From G963677085 sp963677085 (GTDB lineage: Bacteria > Planctomycetota > Planctomycetia > Pirellulales > Thermoguttaceae): 64,000 nt of DNA. The stretch's first letter is position 1, and each line of letters begins with the position of its first letter. The stretch is taken from assembly GCA_963677085.2 (NCBI GenBank), contig CAXXFH010000003.1:558001-622000 (forward strand), given 5' to 3'. The notes beneath the pieces are model-generated. The model was not told the origin of the DNA, did not search any database, and saw only the letters and a program-made list of their open reading frames with translations. A program made the translations under genes and the position numbers. Shown here one piece after another: positions 15,765 through 23,842 of the stretch.

Positions 15765-17420
15765 ATGCCCGTCAAACTGAAACCCGCGGTGGGCTACATC
15801 CGGATGAGCACCGACAAGCAGGAGGATAGCCCCGCACAACAGCGGGCCGAGATTCTCAAGCTGGCCAAACGCTTCAGCTACCGCGTCGTGCGGTGGTATG
15901 AGGACCATGCGATCAGCGGTGCCAAGACCCACAAGCGAAAGCAGTTCCGACAGATGATCCGTGACGCCGAGGAAATCGGCGACTTCCGAGCCATTCTGTG
16001 CTGGGACCAAGATCGCTTTGGCCGCTTCGACTCGATCGAGGCCGGGGAATGGATTTCCCCGCTTCGACGAGTCGGGGTTGAACTGGTGACTGTCGTTCAA
16101 GGCCGAATCAACTGGGACGACTTCGCCGGCCGGATGATCTACCAGATCACGCAGGAGGGGAAGCACCACTATCTGGTCGACCTTTCCCGCAACGCGCTGC
16201 GCGGCATGATTCGGTTCGCCAAGAACGGCAATCTCATGGGGATGCCCACGCCCTATGCATACGACCGGCAGTACTTCAACGCCAAGGGCGAGAAAGTATG
16301 CCGGATCCGGCGGGGCGAGAGGTTCCGCAAGCCCCGTGACTGGTCGGCCAAGCTCGTTCCATCGTCCGATGCCAAGGAAGTCAAAACGCTGCGATGGCTA
16401 TTCAGCGAGTTCGCCAATACGGAACGTAGCGCTCGCTCCCTGGCCGTGGAACTGAATCGACGTGGTGTGCCATCGCCCTCGGGCGGCGAATGGGACTACA
16501 CGCACGTGAAGAACATCCTCCGGCACCCGGGCTACATCGGCCATCTGACGTACGGCCGGCGACGAGCGGGGCTGTACCATCACGTCGGCAATGACGGCGA
16601 GATTGTCTCTTCGCGGTCCAGTTCGAATGGTACGTCTGAGTACGCACCGATCGTTGTTCCCAACAATCATGAAGCATTGGTTGACCAGGAAACGTTCGAC
16701 GCCGTTCAGGAGAAGTTGAAGGCGAGATCGAAGAAGCGGGGCGGTCCGTTTCGGAAGTACATGCTTTCGGGCATTCTGCGATGTGGCCACTGCAACTCGA
16801 TTATGGTCGGTGGAGGCCAAGGTGGCGGTCGAGGTCCCGGTCCCGGGCGATACTCGTACTACAAGTGCAAGCGGTCGCGGGTTTCCGGCACCTGCCAGAA
16901 CTACGCCGTACGAACCACGGTGATCGAGGAAGCGGTCGCCGAGCACTTCCGTACTGTCTGGCGCAGTGAGGCGGGCGAGAAGGCACTTCGTAAGGCCATC
17001 AACAAAGCAGCCCGGGAACGACGGAAAGGCCGCCCGACGCGAATTGCCGAACTGGAATCGCGGTTGGTGGCGTTTGACCGACGGATCGCCAAGGCGAAGG
17101 AAAACCTGCTTCTGGTCGACTCTGCCGATGTACCGGAACTGACCCAGGTGCTGTCCGGTTGGCGTAGCGAGCGAGCCGACGTCCAGGCGCAACTGGATGA
17201 CGAACGTGCCGCCGAGCGGGGAATGCCGGAACTGAATGCGGATCATATCCTCGCCGAACTCGAAGAACTCGAAACGCATCTCACCGCCGACTGCGTCCCC
17301 CTGGCCAAGGCCGCCTTCTCTCGAATCTTCAAGTCGATCACGCTCTTCTGGAAGCAAGTCAGCCCCGGGCGACGTGAGTTGGTTCGGGCCGACGTGGAGA
17401 CCCACTTCCCTTTTGTCTAA
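15765..17420 (+). CDS. Large serine recombinase (integrase) of the element
   Basis: A 551-residue site-specific recombinase starting at ATG 15765 with AAGGAG seven bases upstream. The resolvase domain begins with 'AVGYIRMSTDKQEDSPAQQR'; the serine in YIRMST is the expected nucleophile, and conserved arginines lie in 'LCWDQDRFGR'. The recombinase DNA-binding domain follows ('IRHPGYIGHLTYG'-like, near residue 255). A zinc ribbon has 'RCGHCN' near 340 and 'CKRSRVSGTC' near 370. A long coiled coil ('ELESRLVAFDRRIAKAKENL') lies toward the C-terminus. Such enzymes integrate and excise elements between short att sites. The gene ends a few bases before a portal-protein fragment, so the right attachment site should be at about 17421-17440. 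Confidence 0.92.
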   Translation: MPVKLKPAVGYIRMSTDKQEDSPAQQRAEILKLAKRFSYRVVRWYEDHAISGAKTHKRKQFRQMIRDAEEIGDFRAILCWDQDRFGRFDSIEAGEWISPLRRVGVELVTVVQGRINWDDFAGRMIYQITQEGKHHYLVDLSRNALRGMIRFAKNGNLMGMPTPYAYDRQYFNAKGEKVCRIRRGERFRKPRDWSAKLVPSSDAKEVKTLRWLFSEFANTERSARSLAVELNRRGVPSPSGGEWDYTHVKNILRHPGYIGHLTYGRRRAGLYHHVGNDGEIVSSRSSSNGTSEYAPIVVPNNHEALVDQETFDAVQEKLKARSKKRGGPFRKYMLSGILRCGHCNSIMVGGGQGGGRGPGPGRYSYYKCKRSRVSGTCQNYAVRTTVIEEAVAEHFRTVWRSEAGEKALRKAINKAARERRKGRPTRIAELESRLVAFDRRIAKAKENLLLVDSADVPELTQVLSGWRSERADVQAQLDDERAAERGMPELNADHILAELEELETHLTADCVPLAKAAFSRIFKSITLFWKQVSPGRRELVRADVETHFPFV

Positions 17421-17421
17421 C

Positions 17422-17658
17422 GGGGAACACGGCGATCCCGCCAAAGAGGCCAATGCCCAGGCGACGCGCCTGGCCAACAACACGACCACGCTGGCCTACG
17501 AATACGCCCGACAGGGCAAGGACTGGGAGGCCGAGCTTCGTCAACGGGCGAAGGAACGGCAACTGATGCGAGAACTGGGCCTGACCGACAACGAGCCGGT
17601 CGGCCATGTCCCCGACGAGGAGAAAGAAGACGATGCCGACGAGCGTCACGCTGCCTGA
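17422..17658 (+). pseudogene. C-terminal fragment of a lambda-family phage portal protein
   Basis: The frame reads NGEHGDPAKEANAQATRLANN, then T.TLAYEYARQGKDWEAELRQRA, then KERQLMRELGL and an acidic tail. 'DPAKEANA...DWE..L.QRA.E...REELGL' is the conserved C-terminus of lambda-type portal proteins, here about 79 residues of a protein normally near 500. The start and body are missing; the frame emerges from the end of the recombinase gene. The stop overlaps the capsid fusion gene by 26 bases, the normal portal-then-protease order in phages. This is evidence that the recombinase element interrupted the portal gene. Confidence 0.8.
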
Positions 17659-19678
17659 GTTTGTCACGTTCTCTGCCGTGCCGGTGATTGAAGCGGCGGC
17701 CAGTGAGAAGGAACTGCCACGGTTCTCGATGGTCGCCTACTCGGGCGGCACGATGCGGATCGCCGGCTTTCCCCATGCGGTGGTTGTTGACTTGACGGGA
17801 CTTCAAGTGCCCAACCAATCGGTCCCCATCCGCCTGGATCACAAGTCGAACCAGGGCGTGGGCCACACCACGCGGATCGAGGCCCAGGAGGGCCAACTCA
17901 TTGCGGAAGGTTTGATCAGCCGCGATACGAGTTGGGCCCGGGATGTGGCCCGCAGCGGCACGAACGGCTTTCCGTGGCAGGCCAGCATCGGCGGGCCGGT
18001 GATCCAGGCGGAGTTCGTGCCGGCCGGGCAGACCGTCGAGGTCAACGGTCGCACGTTCGACGGGCCGCTGCACGTGGTGCGTCGGATGACGCTCAAGGAG
18101 ATCAGTTTTGTCGATAGCGGTGCGGACGGCGGCACGAAGGCCGTCGTCGCCGCCCAACACGCCGAGGAGGATTTTGCGATGCCCGTGACGAAGACCGAGG
18201 GGAACGACCAAGCCACTTCCGAAGATAAACCGCAATCCGAGGGTGAAAGCGCCAACACGACCACCACGGTGGAACCGACCACCACCACGCCGGTCGAACC
18301 GATCACCGCCACCCCACCAAAAAATCTTCAGGCGGTCGATCCCTTCGACGCCCAGGCCGCCTTGGCCGAGTTCCGCAGCGACATGCGGCAAGCGGCCGCC
18401 GCCGAGACGCGACGCATCGCCGCGATCCGCAAGCTCTGCGCCGGCGAGCACGCCGAGATCGAAGCGAAGGCGATTGACGAGGGCTGGGATCTGCCGCGGT
18501 GCGAACTGGAAGTCCTCCGCACCTCGCGTCCCTCGGCCCCGGCGGGGCATGTGGCCAACAACCTGGCGACCCCGCAGGTCCTCGAGGCGGTGGCCCTGTC
18601 GGCCTCGGGCATCTCGGCGACTGCGCTCGCGGCGGCCTACGCACCGGCAACCCTCGAAGCGGCCGATCGGCTCCGCGGCATCGGCATCCAGGAGTTCTGC
18701 GAACTGGCCGCCGGCGTCCGCCTGCCGCGCTACCGCCGCGACGGCACCGGCTGGCTGCAGGCGGCCTTCAGCACGGCCAGTCTGCCCGGCATCCTCTCGA
18801 ACATCGCCAACAAGACGCTCTTGGAGGGCTACAACTACATCGAGGACGCCTGGCGGCGGATCTGCAAGATCGCCACGGTCAACGATTTTAAGGAGCACAG
18901 CCGGTACCGGATGACCGGGTCGTTCCGCTTCGAACAGGTCGGCCCCGACGGGGAACTGAAGCACGGCCGTGTTGGCCAACAGCAGTTCGGCCAGAAGGCC
19001 AACACCCACGGGATCATGTTCGCCTTGACCCGGCAGATGATCATCGACGACGACCTCGGCGCGCTGACCGAACTGCCACGCCAGATCGGCATGGGCGCGG
19101 CCGAAGCGATCGCCGACGCCGTTTGGACTACGCTGCTAGCGAACCCGGCCCAGTCCGACGGTCATCCCTTCTTCGACGCCGCGCACAAAAACTACCTGGC
19201 GGGGGCCGATACGGTGCTCTCGGTCGACGGGCTGACGAAGGCCGAAGTGGCCTTCGCCGAGCAGACCAAGCCGGGCGGGCGACCGTTGGGCGTGCCGGCG
19301 CGGCTCCTGCTGGTGCCCACGGCGCTGAAGGTGCCGGCGGAGTTGCTGATGACCTCGATCAATCTCAACGAGACGACCACGCCGGACAAGGGCAAGCCGC
19401 GGGCCAATCCCCACGCGGGCAAGTTCGATGTCGTCTCTTCGGTCTACCTCTCCAACACCCAGTTCACCGGCCACAGCAACAAGGCCTGGTACCTGATGGC
19501 CGACCCCAACCGGCTGCCGACGATCGAGGTGGCCTTTTTGGGCGGCGTTGATCGCCCAACCGTCGAACGGGCCGACGCCGACTTCAACACCCTCGGCATC
19601 CAGTTCCGCGGCTACATCGACTTCGGTGTTCGCGAACAGGATTTTCGCGGGGCGGTGAAGATGAAGGGCGAGGCCTAA
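17633..19678 (+). CDS. Prohead protease / major capsid protein fusion
   Basis: A 681-residue protein from ATG 17633 (MPTSVTLPEF; GAGGAG about nine bases upstream), overlapping the portal fragment. Residues 1-180 are a prohead serine protease of the S78-like type: 'VPIRLDHKSNQGVGHTT' carries the conserved histidine and 'PLHVVRRMTLKEISFVDSGAD' matches the C-terminal 'L.EIS.VD.G.' strand. A low-complexity linker (TTTTVEPTTTTPVEP) and a helical scaffold-like part (about 230-330) lead to an HK97-fold major capsid domain (about 340-681). The capsid domain contains 'HGIMFALTRQMIIDDDLGAL' and the end 'GIQFRGYIDFGVREQDFRGA', typical of Mu-like capsid families. It would assemble and mature a procapsid. 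Confidence 0.88.
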   Translation: MPTSVTLPEFVTFSAVPVIEAAASEKELPRFSMVAYSGGTMRIAGFPHAVVVDLTGLQVPNQSVPIRLDHKSNQGVGHTTRIEAQEGQLIAEGLISRDTSWARDVARSGTNGFPWQASIGGPVIQAEFVPAGQTVEVNGRTFDGPLHVVRRMTLKEISFVDSGADGGTKAVVAAQHAEEDFAMPVTKTEGNDQATSEDKPQSEGESANTTTTVEPTTTTPVEPITATPPKNLQAVDPFDAQAALAEFRSDMRQAAAAETRRIAAIRKLCAGEHAEIEAKAIDEGWDLPRCELEVLRTSRPSAPAGHVANNLATPQVLEAVALSASGISATALAAAYAPATLEAADRLRGIGIQEFCELAAGVRLPRYRRDGTGWLQAAFSTASLPGILSNIANKTLLEGYNYIEDAWRRICKIATVNDFKEHSRYRMTGSFRFEQVGPDGELKHGRVGQQQFGQKANTHGIMFALTRQMIIDDDLGALTELPRQIGMGAAEAIADAVWTTLLANPAQSDGHPFFDAAHKNYLAGADTVLSVDGLTKAEVAFAEQTKPGGRPLGVPARLLLVPTALKVPAELLMTSINLNETTTPDKGKPRANPHAGKFDVVSSVYLSNTQFTGHSNKAWYLMADPNRLPTIEVAFLGGVDRPTVERADADFNTLGIQFRGYIDFGVREQDFRGAVKMKGEA

Positions 19679-19708
19679 CGGCCACACGATGTTGCTTGAT
19701 GCTTCGGG

Positions 19709-19737
19709 TACCAGGGGCAGCTTGCCTGCCCCTGGTA
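19709..19737. repeat. Perfect hairpin behind the capsid gene
   Basis: TACCAGGGGCAG and CTGCCCCTGGTA form a 12-bp perfect stem with a CTTGC loop, 30 bases after the capsid stop. No T-run follows, so it is more likely a dispersed palindromic repeat or an mRNA 3'-protection hairpin than a simple terminator. Confidence 0.55.
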
Positions 19738-19868
19738 TCGCTGACCTCAAAGATCGTCACATCTTTCACAAACACCAGCGACCAACGGGAGCGAGTTCGC
19801 GCCTGGGTGCGGAAGCACCAACCGGCTGGCGGCCCTGCCGCCTGTACTTTTTTCATGGAGACGCTTAC

Positions 19869-20108
19869 ATGCAAAATCTTCTTCCCATCCTCTCGGCCGA
19901 ATTGGCGGCCTTTCTCGCGGCGACGGACAAGCGGGAGCATTTGATCACGCGCGCCGAAGCGGTGTTCGACGAACTGGTCGAACCGGTCGATCTGCCGGGG
20001 CCGGACGCGATCTTCGATCCCGTGCTGCGGACCGTGATCCGACCGTTGGTCGGGCGGCTTTACGACGAACTGCTCAAACAGTTGGAGGCCCATGCCCATG
20101 CCGCTTGA
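19869..20108 (+). CDS. Small phage-cluster protein (79 aa)
   Basis: A 79-residue helical protein from ATG 19869 with GGAG ten bases upstream. No family recognised. It is rich in leucine, acidic and cytoplasmic. It overlaps the start of the following membrane-protein gene, so it belongs to the capsid-cluster operon, in the position where small head-completion or scaffold genes sit. Confidence 0.5.
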   Translation: MQNLLPILSAELAAFLAATDKREHLITRAEAVFDELVEPVDLPGPDAIFDPVLRTVIRPLVGRLYDELLKQLEAHAHAA

Positions 20109-20388
20109 TCAACTTCCCTTTGCCGAGCAACTGCCCATGCTGGCCATCGCCGCCGGGGTGCTGCTGTTGCTGTTCGGTCAACGCGATCGGCTGAAGTCGG
20201 TCGTGGCCGGTTGGTGGCCGGCGAAGACCACCACCACGATGCAACCGGCCGAGCGCTTTGCGATGTTTTACGCCCTGCGAACGTGGTGCGAAGCGGCGGG
20301 TCATGCGCAGGCCGTCAGGGCGCTCGATACGCAGGTCCTGCCGACCATCGTTCGCGATGCGGCCAAGGTAGGAGGGTCCACGACGTGA
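20092..20388 (+). CDS. Small membrane protein in the phage cluster
   Basis: A 98-residue protein with one clear membrane helix near residues 12-28 ('PMLAIAAGVLLLLFGQRDR'), then a basic cytoplasmic part. The ATG at 20092 or 20098 lies inside the end of the previous gene. The stop overlaps the GTG of the next gene (GTGA). Size and topology resemble holin-like or membrane-anchored phage proteins, but nothing specific identifies it. Confidence 0.5.
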   Translation: MPMPLDQLPFAEQLPMLAIAAGVLLLLFGQRDRLKSVVAGWWPAKTTTTMQPAERFAMFYALRTWCEAAGHAQAVRALDTQVLPTIVRDAAKVGGSTT

Positions 20389-20840
20389 AACCGACCACGC
20401 TTTTGGCCGTTGCTTTGATCGTCGCGGGCCTGGTGGCCACGTGGCGGCCGGATGAAACGACCGACGACACGATCCCCGCCCCGGCCGAGGCCGCCACCCG
20501 GGCGATCGTGGCGCCGGTCACCCAACGACTGGGTGGGCACGAAGAAGAAGCCCGGCAACTGGGCACTTTTTACCACGCTGCCGCCGAGGTGCTGCGTCGT
20601 GACGGCAATGGCCAACGGGTTGTTCAAACCACGGCCCATCTGAAGACGTTTGGCGAACGGGCCGTGACACTGCGTTTCCAGGGCGCGTTCAACGCGGTGT
20701 CGGGGCTGGCCGACGCGATTCACGGGCCCGACGGCGCGCTGGCGAAGCTGCTTGGCCTGGAGGTAACCGAATTGGACCACGCCCGCGCCGCGGCCGCCCT
20801 GGACGCCGTCGCCTGGGCCTGCCAGGAGGCCGTCCGATGA
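20385..20840 (+). CDS. Exported or membrane-anchored hypothetical protein (phage cluster)
   Basis: GTG 20385 has an AGGAGGG site about nine bases upstream and overlaps the preceding stop. The product is 151 residues. The N-terminus 'MKPTTLLAVALIVAGLVATW' is a signal peptide or anchor; the rest is helical and alanine-rich ('ARAAAALDAVAWACQEAV'). The stop overlaps the start of the papain-like peptidase gene (ATGA). Function unknown. Confidence 0.55.
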   Translation: MKPTTLLAVALIVAGLVATWRPDETTDDTIPAPAEAATRAIVAPVTQRLGGHEEEARQLGTFYHAAAEVLRRDGNGQRVVQTTAHLKTFGERAVTLRFQGAFNAVSGLADAIHGPDGALAKLLGLEVTELDHARAAAALDAVAWACQEAVR

Positions 20841-21796
20841 GCAATGCCTTTCGCGGCCCGATGCAACTTCGCGCGGCCTACGAAAACGGCCTACCCGGCT
20901 GGCGGTTCGACCAGGACACGATGGACGACCTTTTCTTCGATCGCAAGGTTTGGTTGTTTGCGGACGTGGCCGCGCATCTGGCCGGCGTCGGCGCCGGAAA
21001 AATGGCCCTGTTGTGGCGGTCGCGGGAGAAGTACGATCCCGGCGCGTTCGGCGACGAGTCGCAGACCACCGGCGACTGCGTCTCCCACGGCTCGCGCAAC
21101 GCCCGGGAAGTCACCCGATCGGTCGAGATCCACATCAAGGGCGAGCCGGAAGAGTTTTACAATCGCACTGCCACGGAGCCAACCTATGGTGCCCGCGGGC
21201 ATGGCGGCCAGGGGATGGACCCGGCCGACGCGACGCGTTTCGAAAACGACTACGGTTTTCTGTTTCGCGAAAAGTATGCGTTTGCGGACCTCTCGCAGTA
21301 CGACGCGCGGATCGGCAGCCGTTGGGGATCCAGCGGCGTGCCGGAAGAGGTCAAGGAAGAGTGCCGCAAGCACAACGTCGGCCAGTGGGTCGCGCCCACC
21401 TCGGCCGACGAAGTGAAGGACCTGCTGTTCGCAGGCTATGCCCTGCACAGCGGGCAGAATTTTGGCGTGCGGGAGTCGTCGGACGAGCGGGGCATCGCCG
21501 TGCCCAGCGGCAGTTGGTCGCACGACATGGCCACCGTCGGCTACGACGACACCCGGGAAGTCTACCCGGTGGGCGTCTTCCTGGTCGTCAATTCCTGGGG
21601 CCGTTGGAACCAGCCGCCCAAGGTGTGGCCCGCGGACCGCTACGGTGCGTGGCCGGAAGGTTCGTTCTGGGTGGCGGAAGACGTCTACGAGCGATACTTC
21701 GTCGGCAGCCGGTCGATCTTCGCCTACTGCGACATTTTGGGCGTTCCGCAAAAGACGCTGCCCAACTATGGCAATCTCAGCAACATCTTGGGGTGA
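20837..21796 (+). CDS. Papain-like (C1 family) cysteine peptidase in the phage cluster
   Basis: A 319-residue protein with the ordered papain catalytic residues. 'ESQTTGDCVSHGSRN' near residues 74-88 supplies the oxyanion Gln and nucleophile Cys. 'SGSWSHDMATVGYDD' near 225-240 supplies the His. 'GVFLVVNSWGRWN' near 248-260 supplies the Asn (papain NSWG). There is no signal peptide, prodomain or tail domain. The gene overlaps its upstream neighbour by four bases and precedes a lipoprotein gene. Possible roles are maturation of virion proteins or attack on a cell-surface protein; neither is shown by sequence. Papain-type peptidases are unusual inside a head-gene cluster. Confidence 0.75.
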   Translation: MSNAFRGPMQLRAAYENGLPGWRFDQDTMDDLFFDRKVWLFADVAAHLAGVGAGKMALLWRSREKYDPGAFGDESQTTGDCVSHGSRNAREVTRSVEIHIKGEPEEFYNRTATEPTYGARGHGGQGMDPADATRFENDYGFLFREKYAFADLSQYDARIGSRWGSSGVPEEVKEECRKHNVGQWVAPTSADEVKDLLFAGYALHSGQNFGVRESSDERGIAVPSGSWSHDMATVGYDDTREVYPVGVFLVVNSWGRWNQPPKVWPADRYGAWPEGSFWVAEDVYERYFVGSRSIFAYCDILGVPQKTLPNYGNLSNILG

Positions 21797-21800
21797 AACA

Positions 21801-22376
21801 ATGACACGCTTTCTGCTGTTGATCGAATCTTGGCTTCTGCTGATGGCCGGTTGCCTGCCCCCTCCGGCCGTTGCCGACCTGCGCGACGCGGCGGCCGTGG
21901 AATGGGCCGTGGCGACGATGGTCGCCGACCACGCACCGCAGCCCGATCCGCAACCCTATGCCTGTCCGCGATGCAAGGACACGGGTTGGATCACCCACGG
22001 CGATGGCCACCGCACGCGGTGCCCCGATTGCAGTGACGGCAGCTGCAAAGGCAGCCCCTTGGATACGCTTCGCGATGCTCGCGAATTGATCCGCAAGGGC
22101 AATGAACTGGCCGACCGCGGCAAGGCGATTCTCGATCGGGCCGAACGCGACGGCAAGATCACCATTGATGTTCGTCTGCCGAAGCCTAACTTGCGGCAAC
22201 AACCGTCAACGATGTCTTGCCAAAACGGCGCGTGTTCGCTCGTACCTCAACAACCCAGCCAGACGCCAGTCCCACCGCAATCGGCCACTTCGTCATGCAC
22301 AACGTCCGCCTGCGGAACCTCGTCGTGCAGCACTCCCTCGCGTCGTACCCGAACCCTTTGGAGGCGAAACCGATGA
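21801..22376 (+). CDS. Lipoprotein with DnaJ-like zinc-finger cysteines
   Basis: 191 residues from ATG 21801. The N-terminus 'MTRFLLLIESWLLLMAGCL' ends in a lipobox (LMAGC), so it should be lipid-anchored. Residues 54-75 hold 'CPRCKDTGWITHGDG' and 'CPDCSDG', two CxxC(x)xG knuckles like half of a DnaJ zinc-finger. Toward the C-terminus there is a Cys/Ser/Pro-rich stretch ('MSCQNGACSLVPQQPSQTPV', 'SSCTTSACGTSSCS'). The stop overlaps the next start (ATGA). A lysis or superinfection-exclusion role would fit, but is not demonstrated. Confidence 0.6.
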   Translation: MTRFLLLIESWLLLMAGCLPPPAVADLRDAAAVEWAVATMVADHAPQPDPQPYACPRCKDTGWITHGDGHRTRCPDCSDGSCKGSPLDTLRDARELIRKGNELADRGKAILDRAERDGKITIDVRLPKPNLRQQPSTMSCQNGACSLVPQQPSQTPVPPQSATSSCTTSACGTSSCSTPSRRTRTLWRRNR

Positions 22377-22669
22377 CCACGCTGCGGATCGAGGCCACCG
22401 ATTACGTCCTCGACCACTCCTGGACCTGCCGCCGGGCGCGCAAACACACCTGCCGGCTGGCACGGTGTGCCGTCGAGTATCTGGAAACCCATGATACGGC
22501 TGCGTACGGCACGAGCGAACTCAACGATCGCCTCACGTTGCACCTGGCCGCCCGTGTTCGCAACGAACAGGTCGGCAATCCCCTGCTGATCTGGATCCTC
22601 TTAAACGTCGTCGTGCCCATGGTGGTGCGACTGGTTATCGAGTGGTGGCTCAACCGAAAGGATGCCTGA
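22373..22669 (+). CDS. Small protein with C-terminal membrane helix (phage cluster)
   Basis: 98 residues from ATG 22373, overlapping the lipoprotein stop, with GGAGG just upstream. The N-terminal part has three cysteines ('SWTCRRARKHTCRLARCAVE'). The C-terminus is a membrane helix ('LLIWILLNVVVPMVVRLVIE') with a short basic tail, a tail-anchored or holin-like arrangement. Function unknown. Confidence 0.5.
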   Translation: MTTLRIEATDYVLDHSWTCRRARKHTCRLARCAVEYLETHDTAAYGTSELNDRLTLHLAARVRNEQVGNPLLIWILLNVVVPMVVRLVIEWWLNRKDA

Positions 22670-22670
22670 A

Positions 22671-22988
22671 ATGGCCGACGTGATCCAACTCTGGTCGCCG
22701 CTGATCCAGGGCGGTTTCGCCGTGTTCGCCCTGCTGCTGTTGGCCGTCAACGTCTGGCTGGTCAAACAGTTGCTTCGCGTCTTGCGCGACAACAGCCTGG
22801 TGATCGCCGGAAACACCCGGGCCATCGAATCGGTGGCCACCATCGCTGCGGATACCAAGGGGCTAATGCAACAACTCCACGACGAACTGTTGAAGCGACC
22901 CTGCTTGCTCGACTGCCACGGGCAACAGGGCCGCCAACCAGTTAGTGCTTCCGCACTCACGCCGGAACCCGCTCCCGATGGTTGCTAA
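22671..22988 (+). CDS. Small membrane protein, holin-like topology
   Basis: About 105 residues from ATG 22671 (MADVIQLW; GAAAGGA upstream); an in-frame ATG at 22662 is an alternative. One membrane helix at the N-terminus ('GGFAVFALLLLAVNVWLVKQ') is followed by an amphipathic helical domain. Together with the preceding single-helix protein it could form a lysis or membrane module of the phage cluster. No family assigned. Confidence 0.5.
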   Translation: MADVIQLWSPLIQGGFAVFALLLLAVNVWLVKQLLRVLRDNSLVIAGNTRAIESVATIAADTKGLMQQLHDELLKRPCLLDCHGQQGRQPVSASALTPEPAPDGC

Positions 22989-23044
22989 TCGTTTGGAACA
23001 AAACCTACGCGTTTTCGTGTCAACAATAAAGAGGAGTACCAAGA

Positions 23045-23455
23045 ATGTCCGCGACTTTCGTACAAGACGGCAATTCCATCGACTACACGCCCGAGGCCTT
23101 CGTGGCGGCGGGTGAGGTGGTCGTGGTGGGTGATTTGGTGGGGATCACCAAGGTCGACATCCCGGCCAACGTGCAGGGCGCGTTGAGCGTGGCTGGGGTG
23201 TTCGAGGTGCCCAAGGTGGCCAACATGGGTGTGACGTTCGCCGTGGGAGCGAGGGCCTGGTGGGACTCCATCAACCGGCGGGCCGTGCATCACGACGGCG
23301 GCGGTTTCTACCAGCCGCTGGGTAAGGTGGTCCGCGCGGCGGGCGATGCCGATGCCACCGTACGGGTGCGGCTCTGCCCTTGCACGGTGACCGAACAGGC
23401 CGCCACGCCCTCAAGCAGTTCGTCCAGCAGCAGTTCCTCCAGTAGCGGAACGTAA
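23045..23455 (+). CDS. DUF2190 capsid decoration-like protein
   Basis: 136 residues with the DUF2190 pattern. 'FVQDGNSIDYTPEAFVAAGEVVVVGDLVGI' is followed by 'GALSVAGVFEVPKVANMGVT', 'VGARAWWDS' and 'VRVRLCP'. DUF2190 proteins sit beside phage capsid genes and are thought to decorate or stabilise heads; the strand-rich fold matches. The C-terminus is a run of 12 serines, an unusual low-complexity tail. ATG 23045 has GAGGAG about ten bases upstream. Confidence 0.8.
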   Translation: MSATFVQDGNSIDYTPEAFVAAGEVVVVGDLVGITKVDIPANVQGALSVAGVFEVPKVANMGVTFAVGARAWWDSINRRAVHHDGGGFYQPLGKVVRAAGDADATVRVRLCPCTVTEQAATPSSSSSSSSSSSSGT

Positions 23456-23458
23456 ACC

Positions 23459-23842
23459 ATGAACGACCTGCTGCGGCGCGGGGCCGACTGGCTGCAACAA
23501 CAACGAACGAAGCATCTCGCTGGGGAGGTGATTTACCAGCGTGGTGCGGCGAGTGTTACGCTGCCGGCGACCATTGGGCGAACCGTGTTCGAGGCGGCCG
23601 ACGAGTATGGGACCATCGTGCGGCACGAGGCACGCGACTTCCTCGTTCTGGCGGCCGACCTGATCTTGAGCGATCAGGTCGTGCTGCCGGAGCGGGGTGA
23701 TCGGATTCGTGAGCGCCAAGGCGATCGGGTGTTCGTCCACGAAGTGATGGCCCCCGGCAAGGAACCGGCCTGGCGCTACAGCGACCCGTTCCGCACGACA
23801 CTGCGGATTCACACCAAAGCGATCGACGTGGAGACGACTTGA
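23459..23842 (+). CDS. Probable head-completion protein (phage cluster)
   Basis: 127 residues. The beginning 'LLRRGADWLQQQRTKHLAGEVIYQRG' and the strand-rich middle ('LPERGDRIRERQGDRVFVHEVM') resemble small head-tail connector proteins that follow DUF2190 genes in related phages. The position supports this; there is no firm motif. The stop overlaps the next start (TGATG). Confidence 0.5.
   Translation: MNDLLRRGADWLQQQRTKHLAGEVIYQRGAASVTLPATIGRTVFEAADEYGTIVRHEARDFLVLAADLILSDQVVLPERGDRIRERQGDRVFVHEVMAPGKEPAWRYSDPFRTTLRIHTKAIDVETT

Noticed and set aside
17417..19009. 530-codon minus-strand open frame
   Set aside because: Antisense to the protease/capsid fusion; low-complexity Arg/Gly/His composition and no domain.
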